From JALHSW01 sp963720675 (lineage in GTDB: Bacteria; Actinomycetota; Acidimicrobiia; IMCC26256; PALSA-555), in the NCBI GenBank assembly GCA_963720675.1, contig CAVRGH010000007.1:62001-126000 (forward strand): DNA of 64,000 nt, in the 5' to 3' direction. Position numbers and translations under genes: made by a program. The notes under the pieces were generated by a model that saw only the letters and a program-made list of their open reading frames with translations, was not told where the DNA came from and ran no database searches. This document shows positions 39,890-47,696 of the stretch, piece after piece. Positions within the stretch are counted from its first letter, which is position 1. Each line of letters opens with the position of its first letter.

Positions 39890-40432
39890 ATGCGCATCTC
39901 CCGGGTCTTCACCGCCCTCGTCCTCGCCGGCACGCTCGCCGCCACGACCGTCGGCACCGCGACGGCCGGTACCGGAACGCAGAGCGGGAGCAGCTCCAAG
40001 AGCACCACGCAGACCACGAAGTTCACGGTCATCCTCACCTCGCAGCAGACCGTGCTCGAGCAGGTCGGCGCCGGCGGCGACACCACCTACGGGTGGAACC
40101 AGCTCACCGGCACCGCGTCGAGCGCCTCGGGCGACATCGGCGTGACGCTGCTCGGCAACGTCGTCTACACGAACGGGGAAGGGCCGTTCTTCGGCTTCCT
40201 GACGCTGGAGTTCGCGTCGCTCTCGACGGTCGGCCTCCGCATCGACGGGCGGGCGACCAAGGGCTCCGACGGCGTCACCGAGCTCGCCGCGAAGATGAAG
40301 GTCATCGGCGGGAACGCCGCGCTCACCGGCGCCAAAGGCACGGGCTCCTTCTCCGGCAGCCGCCGGGACGATCTCGGTGGGGCCGTCGAGCTCCAGGTGA
40401 CGGTCAAGCTCCGGGGCATCGACATCGGGTAG
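39890..40432 (+). CDS. small exported beta-rich protein
   Basis: About 180 residues, not a recognised family. The signal peptide MRISRVFTALVLAGTLAATTVG is followed by a Ser/Thr-rich linker and a beta-rich domain (KFTVILTSQQTVLE, GDIGVTLLGNVVYTN, FFGFLTLEFASLSTVGLRIDG, AALTGAKGTGSFSG). The GTGSFSG end and the spacing of strands recall eight-stranded barrels such as allene-oxide-cyclase-like or dirigent-like folds, but I cannot confirm this. No cysteines are visible in the mature part. It is upstream of the SDR operon but separated by its operator. Confidence 0.7.
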   Translation: MRISRVFTALVLAGTLAATTVGTATAGTGTQSGSSSKSTTQTTKFTVILTSQQTVLEQVGAGGDTTYGWNQLTGTASSASGDIGVTLLGNVVYTNGEGPFFGFLTLEFASLSTVGLRIDGRATKGSDGVTELAAKMKVIGGNAALTGAKGTGSFSGSRRDDLGGAVELQVTVKLRGIDIG

Positions 40433-40469
40433 TCCCCCGTTCTTGGGGGTCGGAATCGGCCCTTGCGTC

Positions 40470-40504
40470 GGACTTAAAAACAGTATTTACTTGTTCTTAA
40501 GTCC
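40470..40504. promoter_or_regulatory. AT-rich 35-bp dyad operator of the SDR-QueA-SufR operon
   Basis: The arms GGACTTAAAAACA (40470-40482) and TGTTCTTAAGTCC (40492-40504) pair over 13 positions with a single mismatch, around a 9-base centre. In a 70% G+C region this AT-rich dyad stands out. It ends 16 bases before the ATG of the SDR gene and just before its AGGAGG. It is most likely the operator, and its TATTTA centre may overlap the -10 box. The regulator encoded at the end of the operon is the natural candidate to bind it. Confidence 0.75.
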
Positions 40505-40520
40505 AGCGCAGGAGGTCACC

Positions 40521-41264
40521 ATGACCGACCGGAGCACCACCCCCACGAACCCCCAGCGGCCGGTGGCCGTGATCACGGGAGCGTCGCAGGGCCTCGGCCT
40601 CGCGCTGGCCTCCCGGCTCGCCGACGACGGCTGGGCCCTCGTGCTCGACGCCCGCCGCGCGGACCGCCTCGAGGCCGCCGCCCGCAGCCTCGCCGAGCGC
40701 ACCACCGTCGTGGCACTCGCGGGCGACGTCGCCGACGCCGACCACCGCCGTGCGATCGCCTCCGCTGCCAGGTCACTCGGGTCGGTGCGACTGCTCGTGA
40801 ACAACGCGAGCACGCTGGGCGCGAGCCCGCTGCCGTCGCTCAGCAGCATCGATGCCGACACGCTTCGCCGCGTCTTCGACGTGAACCTGGTCGCGCCGAT
40901 CGCACTCGCGCAGGCCCTCGACGACGACCTCGCGCCGGACGCCACGATCGTGAACATCACCTCGGACGCCGGGGTCGAGGCGTACGAGGGATGGGGCGGG
41001 TACGGCGCCTCGAAGGCCGCGCTCGAGCACGCCAGCCGCGTGCTCGCCGCGGAGCGACCCGACCGACGGGTCCTCGTCGTCGATCCCGGTGACATGCGCA
41101 CCGAGATGCACCAGGACGCGTTCCCGGGCGAGGACATCTCCGATCGCCCGGAGCCCGACTCGAGCGTGCCCGGGCTGGTGGCGTTGATCGACGGCACCCA
41201 ACCCAGCGGCCGGTACGAGGCGCGCGCCCTCGTCGGCACCTCGCCCGGGGGCGGGCAGCCGTGA
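40521..41264 (+). CDS. short-chain dehydrogenase/reductase (SDR)
   Basis: A 247-residue Rossmann-fold oxidoreductase. The cofactor motif is TGASQGLGLALA near residue 20, the NNAS structural motif follows at about 93, and the catalytic serine and YxxxK are in ITSDAGVEAYEGWGGYGASKAAL. Length and motifs fit classical SDRs, using NAD(P). AGGAGG lies 5-10 bases before the ATG. The stop overlaps the GTG of the next gene. It is the first gene of the operon behind the AT-rich operator. The substrate is unknown. Confidence 0.92.
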   Translation: MTDRSTTPTNPQRPVAVITGASQGLGLALASRLADDGWALVLDARRADRLEAAARSLAERTTVVALAGDVADADHRRAIASAARSLGSVRLLVNNASTLGASPLPSLSSIDADTLRRVFDVNLVAPIALAQALDDDLAPDATIVNITSDAGVEAYEGWGGYGASKAALEHASRVLAAERPDRRVLVVDPGDMRTEMHQDAFPGEDISDRPEPDSSVPGLVALIDGTQPSGRYEARALVGTSPGGGQP

Positions 41265-42347
41265 CCGCGCTCACCGACCCGCCGAACCCCACCTCGATCG
41301 GGCTCGACTTCGCGCTCGGTCCGCGCAACGAGGCCCAGGAGCCGGCCGAGGCGCGCGGGACCGCGCGCGACGCGGTCCGCCTGCTGGTCAGCGACGGCGA
41401 CGCACCACCCGTCGACACCCGCTTCGACCGGATCGGCGAGTTCCTGCACGCTGGTGACCTCCTCGTGGTCAACACATCCGCGACCGTCGCCGCTGCGCTC
41501 GACGGGCGTCTCCCCGACGGTGAGCCGGCGATCGTGCACCTGTCCGGCGCGCTCCCGGGCGGGGTCTGGCTCGTCGAGGTCCGCCGCCCGCACGACGGCA
41601 GCACCGCCGCATGGGCACTCGAGGAAGCGGTCGAGGTCGCGCTCGTCGAGGGTGGACGCGTCCAGCTGCTCACTCCGTTCGAGCACTCACAGCGCCTCTG
41701 GATCGCCGCGCTCGACCTGCCGGCCGAGGATCCGCTCGCCTACCTGGCGTGGCACGGCCGACCGATCCGGTACCGGCATGTGCCCCGCGAGTGGCCCCTC
41801 TCGGCGTACCAGACCGTGTTCGGCACCGAGCCGGGGAGTGCGGAGATGCCGAGTGCGAGCCGACCGTTCACCCCCCAGCTGGTGACCGAACTGGTGACGC
41901 GAGGCGTCGGCATCGCCCCGCTCGTGTTGCACACCGGCGTGTCGTCGCTCGAGGGCGGCGAGCGCCCGTACCCCGAGCGCTACCGCGTGGTGGAGACGAC
42001 CGCCACCGCCATCGACGACACCCGCCGCAACGGCGGGCGCGTGATCGCCGCCGGCACCACGGTCGTGCGGGCGCTCGCCACGGTCACCGACCGACACGGC
42101 CAGGTGCATCCCGGTCAGGGCTGGACCGATGTCGTCGTGACCGGCGGCGACCGAGCTCCGTTCGGTCGACGGGTTGCTCACCGGTTGGCACGAGCCCGAG
42201 TCCACCCACCTGTGGATGCTCCAGGCGTTCGCGACCCCCTGCGTCCTCGAGGCCGCCTATCGCCGAGCCCTGGAGCTGGGATACCTGTGGCACGAGTTCG
42301 GCGATACTCACCTCATCATGCGATCGCCTCGGAGCGTGACCCCGTGA
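41261..42347 (+). CDS. QueA-like SAM:tRNA ribosyltransferase-isomerase paralogue, frameshifted
   Basis: About 361 residues. It resembles QueA, which adds the epoxycyclopentane ring to queuine precursors in tRNA: GDLLVVNTSATVAAALDG stands for the family GDLLV-N-T block, YQTVFGTEPGSAEMPSASRPFT for the substrate region, and HTGVSSLEGGERPYPERY near the C-terminal half. These blocks are degenerate compared with true QueA (PSASRPFT instead of PTAGLHFT). No other queuosine gene is in the window. An extra G near 42152 breaks the frame; corrected text continues to LWMLQAFATPCVLEAAYRRALELGYLWHEFGD. The GTG overlaps the SDR stop, and its own stop overlaps the next GTG, so translation is coupled. The function may have changed. 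Confidence 0.8.
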
Positions 42348-43015
42348 GCCGCACGGGTCCGGAGACCCCGCCCACACTGCCCTCGGGTCGCCGGTCGGTC
42401 CTGTACGCCGTCCGTCGGCGCGGTGAGGCGACCGCCGACCAGGTCGCCGACCAGCTCGGCATGACCGTCAGCGGCGCCCGGCAGCACCTCAGCGCGCTCG
42501 CCGACGACGGCCTCGTGGAGGTCGACGAGCTCGCGCCCGAGGGAGCCAAACGGGGTCGCCGCACGCTCCTCTACTCGGCGACGCCGGCCGCCGACGACTT
42601 CTTCCCGAAGGCCTACGGCGAGCTCACCAACGAGCTCCTCGGCTACGTCGCCGACACCGACACCGCACTGCTCGACGGGCTGTTCTCGAAGCGCCGCGAG
42701 CAACGGATCGCCGGCGCCCAGGCGCGCCTCGGCTCGAAGCGAAGCCTGAAGGCAAAGGTTGCGGAGCTCACCAAGATCCTCGACGAAGACGGCTACTTCG
42801 CGTCGTTCGAGGAGGCGTCACCGGGCGTGTTCGTGATCGTGGAGCACAACTGCGCGATCTGGGCCGTCGCCCAGCGCTACGGCCAGGCGTGCGCGAGCGA
42901 GCTCGACTTCATCCGCGCGGTGCTCCCCGACGCCGAGGTCGAGCGCGTCCAACACATGGTGGCCGGGGCCCGGCGGTGCGCCTATGAGGTCAAGGCCTTC
43001 GCGGACGCGGCCTGA
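42344..43015 (+). CDS. SufR-like winged-helix regulator with C-terminal cysteines
   Basis: A 223-residue regulator. Residues 17-70 form a winged HTH (GRRSVLYAVRRRGEATADQVADQLGM, SGARQHLSALADDGLV). A coiled linker follows. The C-terminal part resembles SufR, the Fe-S cluster-sensing repressor of suf operons, whose four cysteines have the spacing C-x12-C-x13-C-x14-C. Here C170, C183 and C212 keep that spacing, but the third position is Ala197. This suggests a three-cysteine cluster site or a changed ligand. It probably controls its own operon through the dyad at 40470-40504. The GTG overlaps the stop of the QueA-like gene. Confidence 0.82.
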   Translation: MSRTGPETPPTLPSGRRSVLYAVRRRGEATADQVADQLGMTVSGARQHLSALADDGLVEVDELAPEGAKRGRRTLLYSATPAADDFFPKAYGELTNELLGYVADTDTALLDGLFSKRREQRIAGAQARLGSKRSLKAKVAELTKILDEDGYFASFEEASPGVFVIVEHNCAIWAVAQRYGQACASELDFIRAVLPDAEVERVQHMVAGARRCAYEVKAFADAA

Positions 43016-43185
43016 GCGCCCGACCGAGCCGCCTGACCGAGCCGGGCGTTCTCCGAATCGTCACTCGCTGTTCCCTCTGCGGCCAGACGTTCGTCGCGAT
43101 CGCCTGGCAGAGTGCGCCTCGGAACGTCCACCGGCTTCCCCCCGGTCGCGGTGGACGGATCCAGGTCGCCGTCCCCGGCGCCAGC

Positions 43186-43222
43186 ACCGACCCCGTCCGC
43201 GGCCACCCGGGACGGGGTCGGT
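43186..43222. terminator. bidirectional hairpin between convergent genes
   Basis: Perfect 13-bp arms ACCGACCCCGTCC (43186-43198) and GGACGGGGTCGGT (43210-43222) around an 11-base loop. It lies between the ends of the SufR-like gene and gntK. There is no U-tract, as is common in actinobacteria. Confidence 0.75.
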
Positions 43223-43223
43223 C

Positions 43224-43706
43224 TCATTCCCGGCCGAGCACCGCCAGCGCAGCCGTGACGACGTCGTCGACCGGCCGATTCCCGTCGAGTCGCACGACAC
43301 CGTCGAGCTCGAGGGCTTCGAGCTGCGACGCGAGCAGCGACGGGCCGGCGTAGTGGCCGGTCCGGGACGCGAGGCGGTCGGCCAGCACCTCGGGCGGGAC
43401 CACGAGCGCGAGGACGACCACGTCCGCGAGGTCGCCCACCAGTCGGGTGCGGTACCCAGCCCGGAGCGCGGAGCACGCGAGCACGATCCCTGGATCACGG
43501 TGCTCCACGAGGACGTCGTGGAGCCGGTCGAGCCAGGGACCCCGGGCCGCGTCGTCGAGGGGGTGGCCGGCACGCATGCGGGCCACGGCCTCGGCGGAGT
43601 GGTAGTCGTCGGCGTCGACGAACGGCACCCCGAGCCGGTGCGCGAGCGCCCGGCCCACCGTCGTCTTGCCCGCACCGGCGGGCCCCATGATCACGACGTT
43701 CCTCAC
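43224..43706 (-). CDS. gntK: gluconokinase
   Basis: A 160-residue P-loop kinase that phosphorylates gluconate to 6-phosphogluconate. The Walker A motif GPAGAGKTTVGRALA is at residues 8-22, followed by FVDADDYHSAEAVARMRAG and PLDDAARGPWLDRLH, typical of GntK. Length fits the family (160-175). The start is taken as GTG at 43706, directly before the P-loop; an earlier ATG would overlap the neighbouring gene. It is divergent from a glucose dehydrogenase gene across 95 bases, which together would convert glucose to gluconate to 6-phosphogluconate. Confidence 0.93.
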   Translation of the reverse strand: MRNVVIMGPAGAGKTTVGRALAHRLGVPFVDADDYHSAEAVARMRAGHPLDDAARGPWLDRLHDVLVEHRDPGIVLACSALRAGYRTRLVGDLADVVVLALVVPPEVLADRLASRTGHYAGPSLLASQLEALELDGVVRLDGNRPVDDVVTAALAVLGRE

Positions 43707-43801
43707 GGGTTCACTCCAACGCCATGCATCGCCTGACAGTCTGGTGCGAAGCACCGCGCGGCTCGACGCGCGCACCCGACAACCCATCCGACGGGAGCAG
43801 C

Positions 43802-44854
43802 ATGCAGGCGATCACGGTCATCCCCCACCAGGCCGGGAGCGCGCAGCTCGGCGACGTCGACGACCCGGACCCGATCCTCGGCTCGGTGCTGGTCGAGGCG
43901 ATCGCCGTCGGGGTCTGCGGCACCGATCTCGAGATCACCTCCGGGGCCTACGGGTGGAGCCCACCGGGCGCCGAGCGGCTGGTCCTCGGCCACGAGTCGC
44001 TCGGCCGCGTCCTCGACCCCGGGCCGGCGAGCGGCCTGTCGGCCGGCGACCTCGTCGTCGGCATCGTCCGGCGACCCGATGCGGTCCCGTGCCCGAGCTG
44101 CGCCGTGGGCGAGTGGGACATGTGCCGGAACGGCCAGTACACCGAGCGCGGCATCAAAGCTGTCGACGGGTACATGTCCGAGCGTTGGCGGATCGAGCCC
44201 GAGTACGCCGTCCAGGTCGATCCGACCCTCGGTGTGCTCGGTGTCTTGCTCGAGCCGACGACCGTCGTGGCGAAGGCCTGGGAGGTCGTCGGATCCTCCG
44301 GGCTCCGCGCCTTCTGGGAGCCGAGCACCGTGCTCGTCACCGGCGCGGGGCCGATCGGCCTCCTCGCCGCGATGCTCGGCGCGCAACGGGGCCTGGACGT
44401 GCACGTCCTCGACCGGGCGGACTCCGGACCGAAGCCCGACCTCGTGCGTGCGCTGGGCGCGACGTACCACACCGGGTCGGTTGCCGATCTCGGCTTCGAG
44501 CCGGACATCGTGATCGAGTGCACCGGTGTTCGATCGCTCATCCTCGACAGCGTCGAGCGCCTCGCATCGGGCGGGGTGGTGTGCCTCACAGGCATCGCCA
44601 GCGCCGACCCCAACCCGGTGCCGGCACCGGCGACCCCGCTCGGGAACGAGATCGTGCTCCAGAACAAGGTCATCGTCGGCTCCGTGAACGCGAACCGGCG
44701 GCACTACTACAAGGCGGCCCAGGCGCTGCAGCGCGCCGATCGCGATTGGCTGGCCCGCCTGATCACCCGCAGGGTCGAGCCGGCCCGGTTCGCCGACGCC
44801 TTGCAACGCGATCCCGACGACATCAAGGCCGTGATCCAGTTCGCGGAGCTCTGA
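43802..44854 (+). CDS. gdh: zinc-dependent glucose 1-dehydrogenase
   Basis: A 350-residue medium-chain (alcohol-dehydrogenase-like) enzyme resembling the archaeal-type glucose dehydrogenase family. Zinc-site residues are in GVCGTDLEI (Cys39) and VLGHESLGRV (His64-Glu65); the second loop CPSCAVGEWDMC carries the structural-type cysteines. The cofactor motif is VTGAGPIGLLAAMLGAQRG, and the domain ends VLQNKVIVGSVNANRRHYYKAA, a region typical of this family. It probably oxidises glucose or galactose with NAD(P). GGGAGC precedes the ATG. Next to gntK, it suggests a non-phosphorylative-to-phosphorylated route into 6-phosphogluconate. Confidence 0.9.
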   Translation: MQAITVIPHQAGSAQLGDVDDPDPILGSVLVEAIAVGVCGTDLEITSGAYGWSPPGAERLVLGHESLGRVLDPGPASGLSAGDLVVGIVRRPDAVPCPSCAVGEWDMCRNGQYTERGIKAVDGYMSERWRIEPEYAVQVDPTLGVLGVLLEPTTVVAKAWEVVGSSGLRAFWEPSTVLVTGAGPIGLLAAMLGAQRGLDVHVLDRADSGPKPDLVRALGATYHTGSVADLGFEPDIVIECTGVRSLILDSVERLASGGVVCLTGIASADPNPVPAPATPLGNEIVLQNKVIVGSVNANRRHYYKAAQALQRADRDWLARLITRRVEPARFADALQRDPDDIKAVIQFAEL

Positions 44855-44942
44855 GCGCTATGCGTTTCGAAGCCGTCGGTCCGGGGTAGCGCTCCCGCAG
44901 AGGTCCCGGTTCACGGGATCTCACGCACTGAGGGGGAATGCG

Positions 44943-45368
44943 ATGGAGCTCACCGCAGCGAAGGACCGCGCCGAACAGAGCCTGCTGCACCTGGCGGAAC
45001 AGGCCGGCTCTTCACGACGGGCGCGTGTGCTCCAGGACCAGGCCCAGCGCCTCGAGCACAAGTACGGGCGCAAGCTCGAGCGGCTCGCGAAGCAGCTGCC
45101 CCTCGACACACCGCTCGACAAGCGCCGCCGCCACCGGACCCGTCGTCGCGCCCTCGAGGTCGGGATGGTCATCGTCGTCGTGGCCGGCGTAGCCGGCGCG
45201 TACCTGGCGCTGCGCCACCGGGACTCCGACGTCCGATACTCGGACCCCGAGGTTCCGGACCCTGAAGTGCCGGACCCTGCGCCGCGGACCGACGAACGGG
45301 TACCCGCGGACAGCGCCGACGACGTCCCGTCCCGCAACGGGAGCACGAAGTCGGACGTACCGTCCTGA
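44943..45368 (+). CDS. single-pass membrane protein of unknown function
   Basis: A 141-residue protein not in a recognised family. Residues 1-66 are charged and helical, likely a coiled coil (KDRAEQSLLHLAEQAG, RVLQDQAQRLEHKYG, KLERLAKQL), then the very basic DKRRRHRTRRR, one transmembrane segment (ALEVGMVIVVVAGVAGAYLAL), and an acidic tail with a short repeat DPEVPDPEVPDP. The basic cluster before the helix predicts an N-in orientation with the acidic tail outside. GGGGG lies upstream of the ATG. Confidence 0.7.
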   Translation: MELTAAKDRAEQSLLHLAEQAGSSRRARVLQDQAQRLEHKYGRKLERLAKQLPLDTPLDKRRRHRTRRRALEVGMVIVVVAGVAGAYLALRHRDSDVRYSDPEVPDPEVPDPAPRTDERVPADSADDVPSRNGSTKSDVPS

Positions 45369-45378
45369 CGCCGTCGCC

Positions 45379-45810
45379 TCAGCGGCGGTCGAGCACGATC
45401 ACCGGGATCTTCCGGTCGGTGCGCGCCTGGTAGTCGGCGTACCCGCCCTTGTTGACCGCGTTCGCCTCGTCCCAGAGCCGCTGGCGCTCGTCGCCGTCGG
45501 CGACGCGCGCCCGCACCGGGATCCGCTCCCGCCCGATCTGGACCTCGACGTCGGGGTCGGCCATGAGGTTGTGGTACCAGCCGGGGTGCTTCGGGTCGCC
45601 GCCTTTCGACGCGATCACCGCGAAGCCGTCGCCCGCGGGCACGTAGAGGAGCGCGGAGGTGCGCGGCTCCTTCGTCTTCCGACCGACGGTCCGCAGCAGG
45701 AGCATCGGCCGACCGCCGATGCTCCGGCCGATCCGACCGTCGGTCGTCTCGTAGACCCACTGATGGACCGTGAGGCCCTTGGCCAGGAAACGCATGACCC
45801 GCTCGTCCAT
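45379..45810 (-). CDS. Ddn-like deazaflavin (F420)-dependent oxidoreductase
   Basis: A 143-residue nitroreductase-family deazaflavin-dependent protein, intact and similar to the broken gene at 33069. Signatures: GGRPMLLLRTVGRKTKEPRTSALLY near residue 32, then AVIASKGGDPKHPGWYHNLMADPDVEVQIG and a C-terminal DRKIPVIVLDRR. Members bind F420 near the membrane and reduce quinones or nitro compounds. The ATG at 45810 is supported by a -10 box TAGGGT ending 6 bases upstream on the minus strand, so it is leaderless. It is divergent from the next gene across 38 bases. Confidence 0.9.
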   Translation of the reverse strand: MDERVMRFLAKGLTVHQWVYETTDGRIGRSIGGRPMLLLRTVGRKTKEPRTSALLYVPAGDGFAVIASKGGDPKHPGWYHNLMADPDVEVQIGRERIPVRARVADGDERQRLWDEANAVNKGGYADYQARTDRKIPVIVLDRR

Positions 45811-45816
45811 CCCCGG

Positions 45817-45822
45817 ACCCTA
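45817..45822 (-). promoter_or_regulatory. -10 box for leaderless Ddn-like gene
   Basis: TAGGGT (minus strand) ends 6 bases before the ATG at 45810. With the box at 45837 it forms a compact divergent promoter pair. Confidence 0.55.
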
Positions 45823-45836
45823 GGCCGCCTCCGCAA

Positions 45837-45842
45837 TACGCT
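45837..45842 (+). promoter_or_regulatory. -10 box for leaderless gene at 45849
   Basis: TACGCT ends 6 bases before the ATG at 45849, facing away from the box at 45817. Confidence 0.5.
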
Positions 45843-45848
45843 GCCCCG

Positions 45849-46865
45849 ATGGCGCTTCCCACCGAACCCACTCCGATCGAGCCCACCCCGCCCGAAGGCG
45901 GCGGCACCGACACCACGAAGTGGTGGTGGATCATCGGCGGGATCTTCGCCGGTGCGCTGCTGATCGGCGCGCTCATCGTCCTCCTCAGCAGCGGGAGCGG
46001 CGACGACAGCGTGACGACGCCCACGAACCCGCCCTCGTCGTCCACGTCGAGCAGCAGCACGCCGAGCTCGACGACCACGACGGCGCCGGTCACACCCGGG
46101 CAGCCCGTCATCGGGCAGTTCACCGCTGCGCCGTCACCCGTCACCTGCAACGGCGGGAACCCCTCGCTCAGCCTCCAGTGGTCCACGCAGCACGCGAACA
46201 ACGTGACGATCGAGACCGACGGGGTGCCCCAGCCGAACACGTACCCGCCGACCGGCAGCACCACGCTGCTGTTCAACTGCGCCAACGCGCAGCACAACTA
46301 CACGCTCGTGGCCAACGGCTCCGACAACCTCACCGCGCGCCAGCAGCTGACGGTGCAGGGCGTGGCCGCGCCCACCTCGCCGCCGACCCAGCCGCCGACG
46401 ACCACCACAACAAAGCCGCCGGCCACCACGACGTCGACCGAGCCCGACACCACCACCACCACGACCAACCCGGTCGAGATCCCGGTCGCGGTGACGATCG
46501 ACGACCAGGGCAACGAGCACGACCCGATGACCCTCGTCGCCGATCCCACACAGACGACGGCCGGCTCGATCCAGTTCACGGTGAAGAACGCCGGCCAGCA
46601 GAACCACTCGTTCTTCGTCGTGCAGACCGACCTGCCCTTCGACGAGCTCCCGGTCGATCCCGACACCAACAAGGTCGACTTCAACGACCAGGTGGTGAAG
46701 GTCGGGAAGATCGGGAAGTTCGGCCCGGGGAAGACCAAGCAGCTCACGCTCACCCTCGAGCCGGGCACCTACGTGCTGATCGACAACCTGCCCGGGAACT
46801 ACGAGCTCGGCGCCCGCGCCGCGTTCACCGTCGTCCTCGGCCCGCCCGCCCCACCCGGCCCCTAG
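45849..46865 (+). CDS. membrane-anchored protein with cupredoxin-like domain
   Basis: A 338-residue protein. A proline-rich start, then a signal anchor (TTKWWWIIGGIFAGALLIGALIVLL, split as needed), a Ser/Thr-rich stalk, and an Ig-like part (PGQPVIGQFTAAPSPVTCNGG to LTARQQLTVQG) with two cysteines. A second Thr/Pro stalk leads to a C-terminal beta-sandwich (VTIDDQGNEHDPMTLVADP, QFTVKNAGQQNHSFFVVQT, LTLTLEPGTYVLIDNLPGNYELGAR) of cupredoxin type. The H-S-F and C-terminal region partly fits a copper site, but the usual Cys-x-x-x-x-H-x-x-x-x-M loop is not seen (NLPGNYELG in its place), so copper binding is unproven. It faces outside. Leaderless start. Confidence 0.75.
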   Translation: MALPTEPTPIEPTPPEGGGTDTTKWWWIIGGIFAGALLIGALIVLLSSGSGDDSVTTPTNPPSSSTSSSSTPSSTTTTAPVTPGQPVIGQFTAAPSPVTCNGGNPSLSLQWSTQHANNVTIETDGVPQPNTYPPTGSTTLLFNCANAQHNYTLVANGSDNLTARQQLTVQGVAAPTSPPTQPPTTTTTKPPATTTSTEPDTTTTTTNPVEIPVAVTIDDQGNEHDPMTLVADPTQTTAGSIQFTVKNAGQQNHSFFVVQTDLPFDELPVDPDTNKVDFNDQVVKVGKIGKFGPGKTKQLTLTLEPGTYVLIDNLPGNYELGARAAFTVVLGPPAPPGP

Positions 46866-46871
46866 CGAAGG

Positions 46872-47666
46872 GTGCCGCCCCTCGTCGTCCTCCTGCCACC
46901 GTCGGAGGGCAAGGCCCCGGGTGGGCGCGGTCGGTTCGGCCTGCGCTCGGGTTCGTTCCGCACCCTCGGCACCGAACGCGCGCAGGTCGCAGCAGCTCTC
47001 GGTCGCGCGGCCCGTGGGCGTGGCGCGGCGAAGCTCTTCGGGGTCGGCGGTGACGCGCTGGTTCGGGCCGTCGCCGCGAGCCGCGACGTCGTCGGTTCGC
47101 CCACCCTCCCGGCGCACGAGCGGTACACGGGGGTGGTCTGGCAGCACCTGGATCCCGCCACACTGACGCGCGCGGCCCGGGCGCGCGCCGAGTCCGGGGT
47201 CGTTGCGGTGTCGGGCCTCCTCGGACTCGTCGGCTTCGACGATCCGGTGCCCGACTACCGCTGCAAGATGGGGGCGAGCCTCCCGCCGCTCGGCAAGCTG
47301 TCGCGGTGGTGGCGACCGCGGCTGACCGAAGCGCTGGCCGCCCGGATCGGGACCGCGACCGTCGTCGACCTGCTCCCCGAGGAGCACGCCGCGGCCCTCG
47401 ACCGAGCACTGCTCGCCGAGGCGGCCCGCCACTATCTGCGGGTGGAGTTCACCGACGGGGGCGGGCGCGCCGCAGGCCACGGCGCCAAGGCTGCGAAGGG
47501 CCTGGCGGCCCGGGCCGTGCTCGGGGCAACGGCGGCGAAGGTGGAGCAGACGCTGGCGGCCTTCCGCGTCGAGCCCGGGACCCCGATCGGGGCCTGGCGC
47601 TTCGCCGGCTCCGAGGTCGCCGGGGCGCTCACCACGGTGCGGATCGAGGCCCGCAAAGGCCCTTGA
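46872..47666 (+). CDS. yaaA: YaaA-family peroxide stress protein (DUF328)
   Basis: A 264-residue protein of the YaaA family, which lowers free iron and protects from hydrogen peroxide, with DNA-binding shown for E. coli YaaA. It starts LVVLLPPSEGKAPGG, the actinobacterial version of the LLSPAK start, contains RYTGVVWQHLDPATL and VSGLLGLVGFDDPVPDYRCKMG blocks, and ends GAWRFAGSEVAGALTTVRIEARKG. The GTG at 46872 lies 6 bases after the previous stop, so the two may be cotranscribed. Length fits (250-260). Confidence 0.88.
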   Translation: MPPLVVLLPPSEGKAPGGRGRFGLRSGSFRTLGTERAQVAAALGRAARGRGAAKLFGVGGDALVRAVAASRDVVGSPTLPAHERYTGVVWQHLDPATLTRAARARAESGVVAVSGLLGLVGFDDPVPDYRCKMGASLPPLGKLSRWWRPRLTEALAARIGTATVVDLLPEEHAAALDRALLAEAARHYLRVEFTDGGGRAAGHGAKAAKGLAARAVLGATAAKVEQTLAAFRVEPGTPIGAWRFAGSEVAGALTTVRIEARKGP

Positions 47667-47696
47667 GTCGGGCCTTCGGGCGTCCGATGAGGACGT

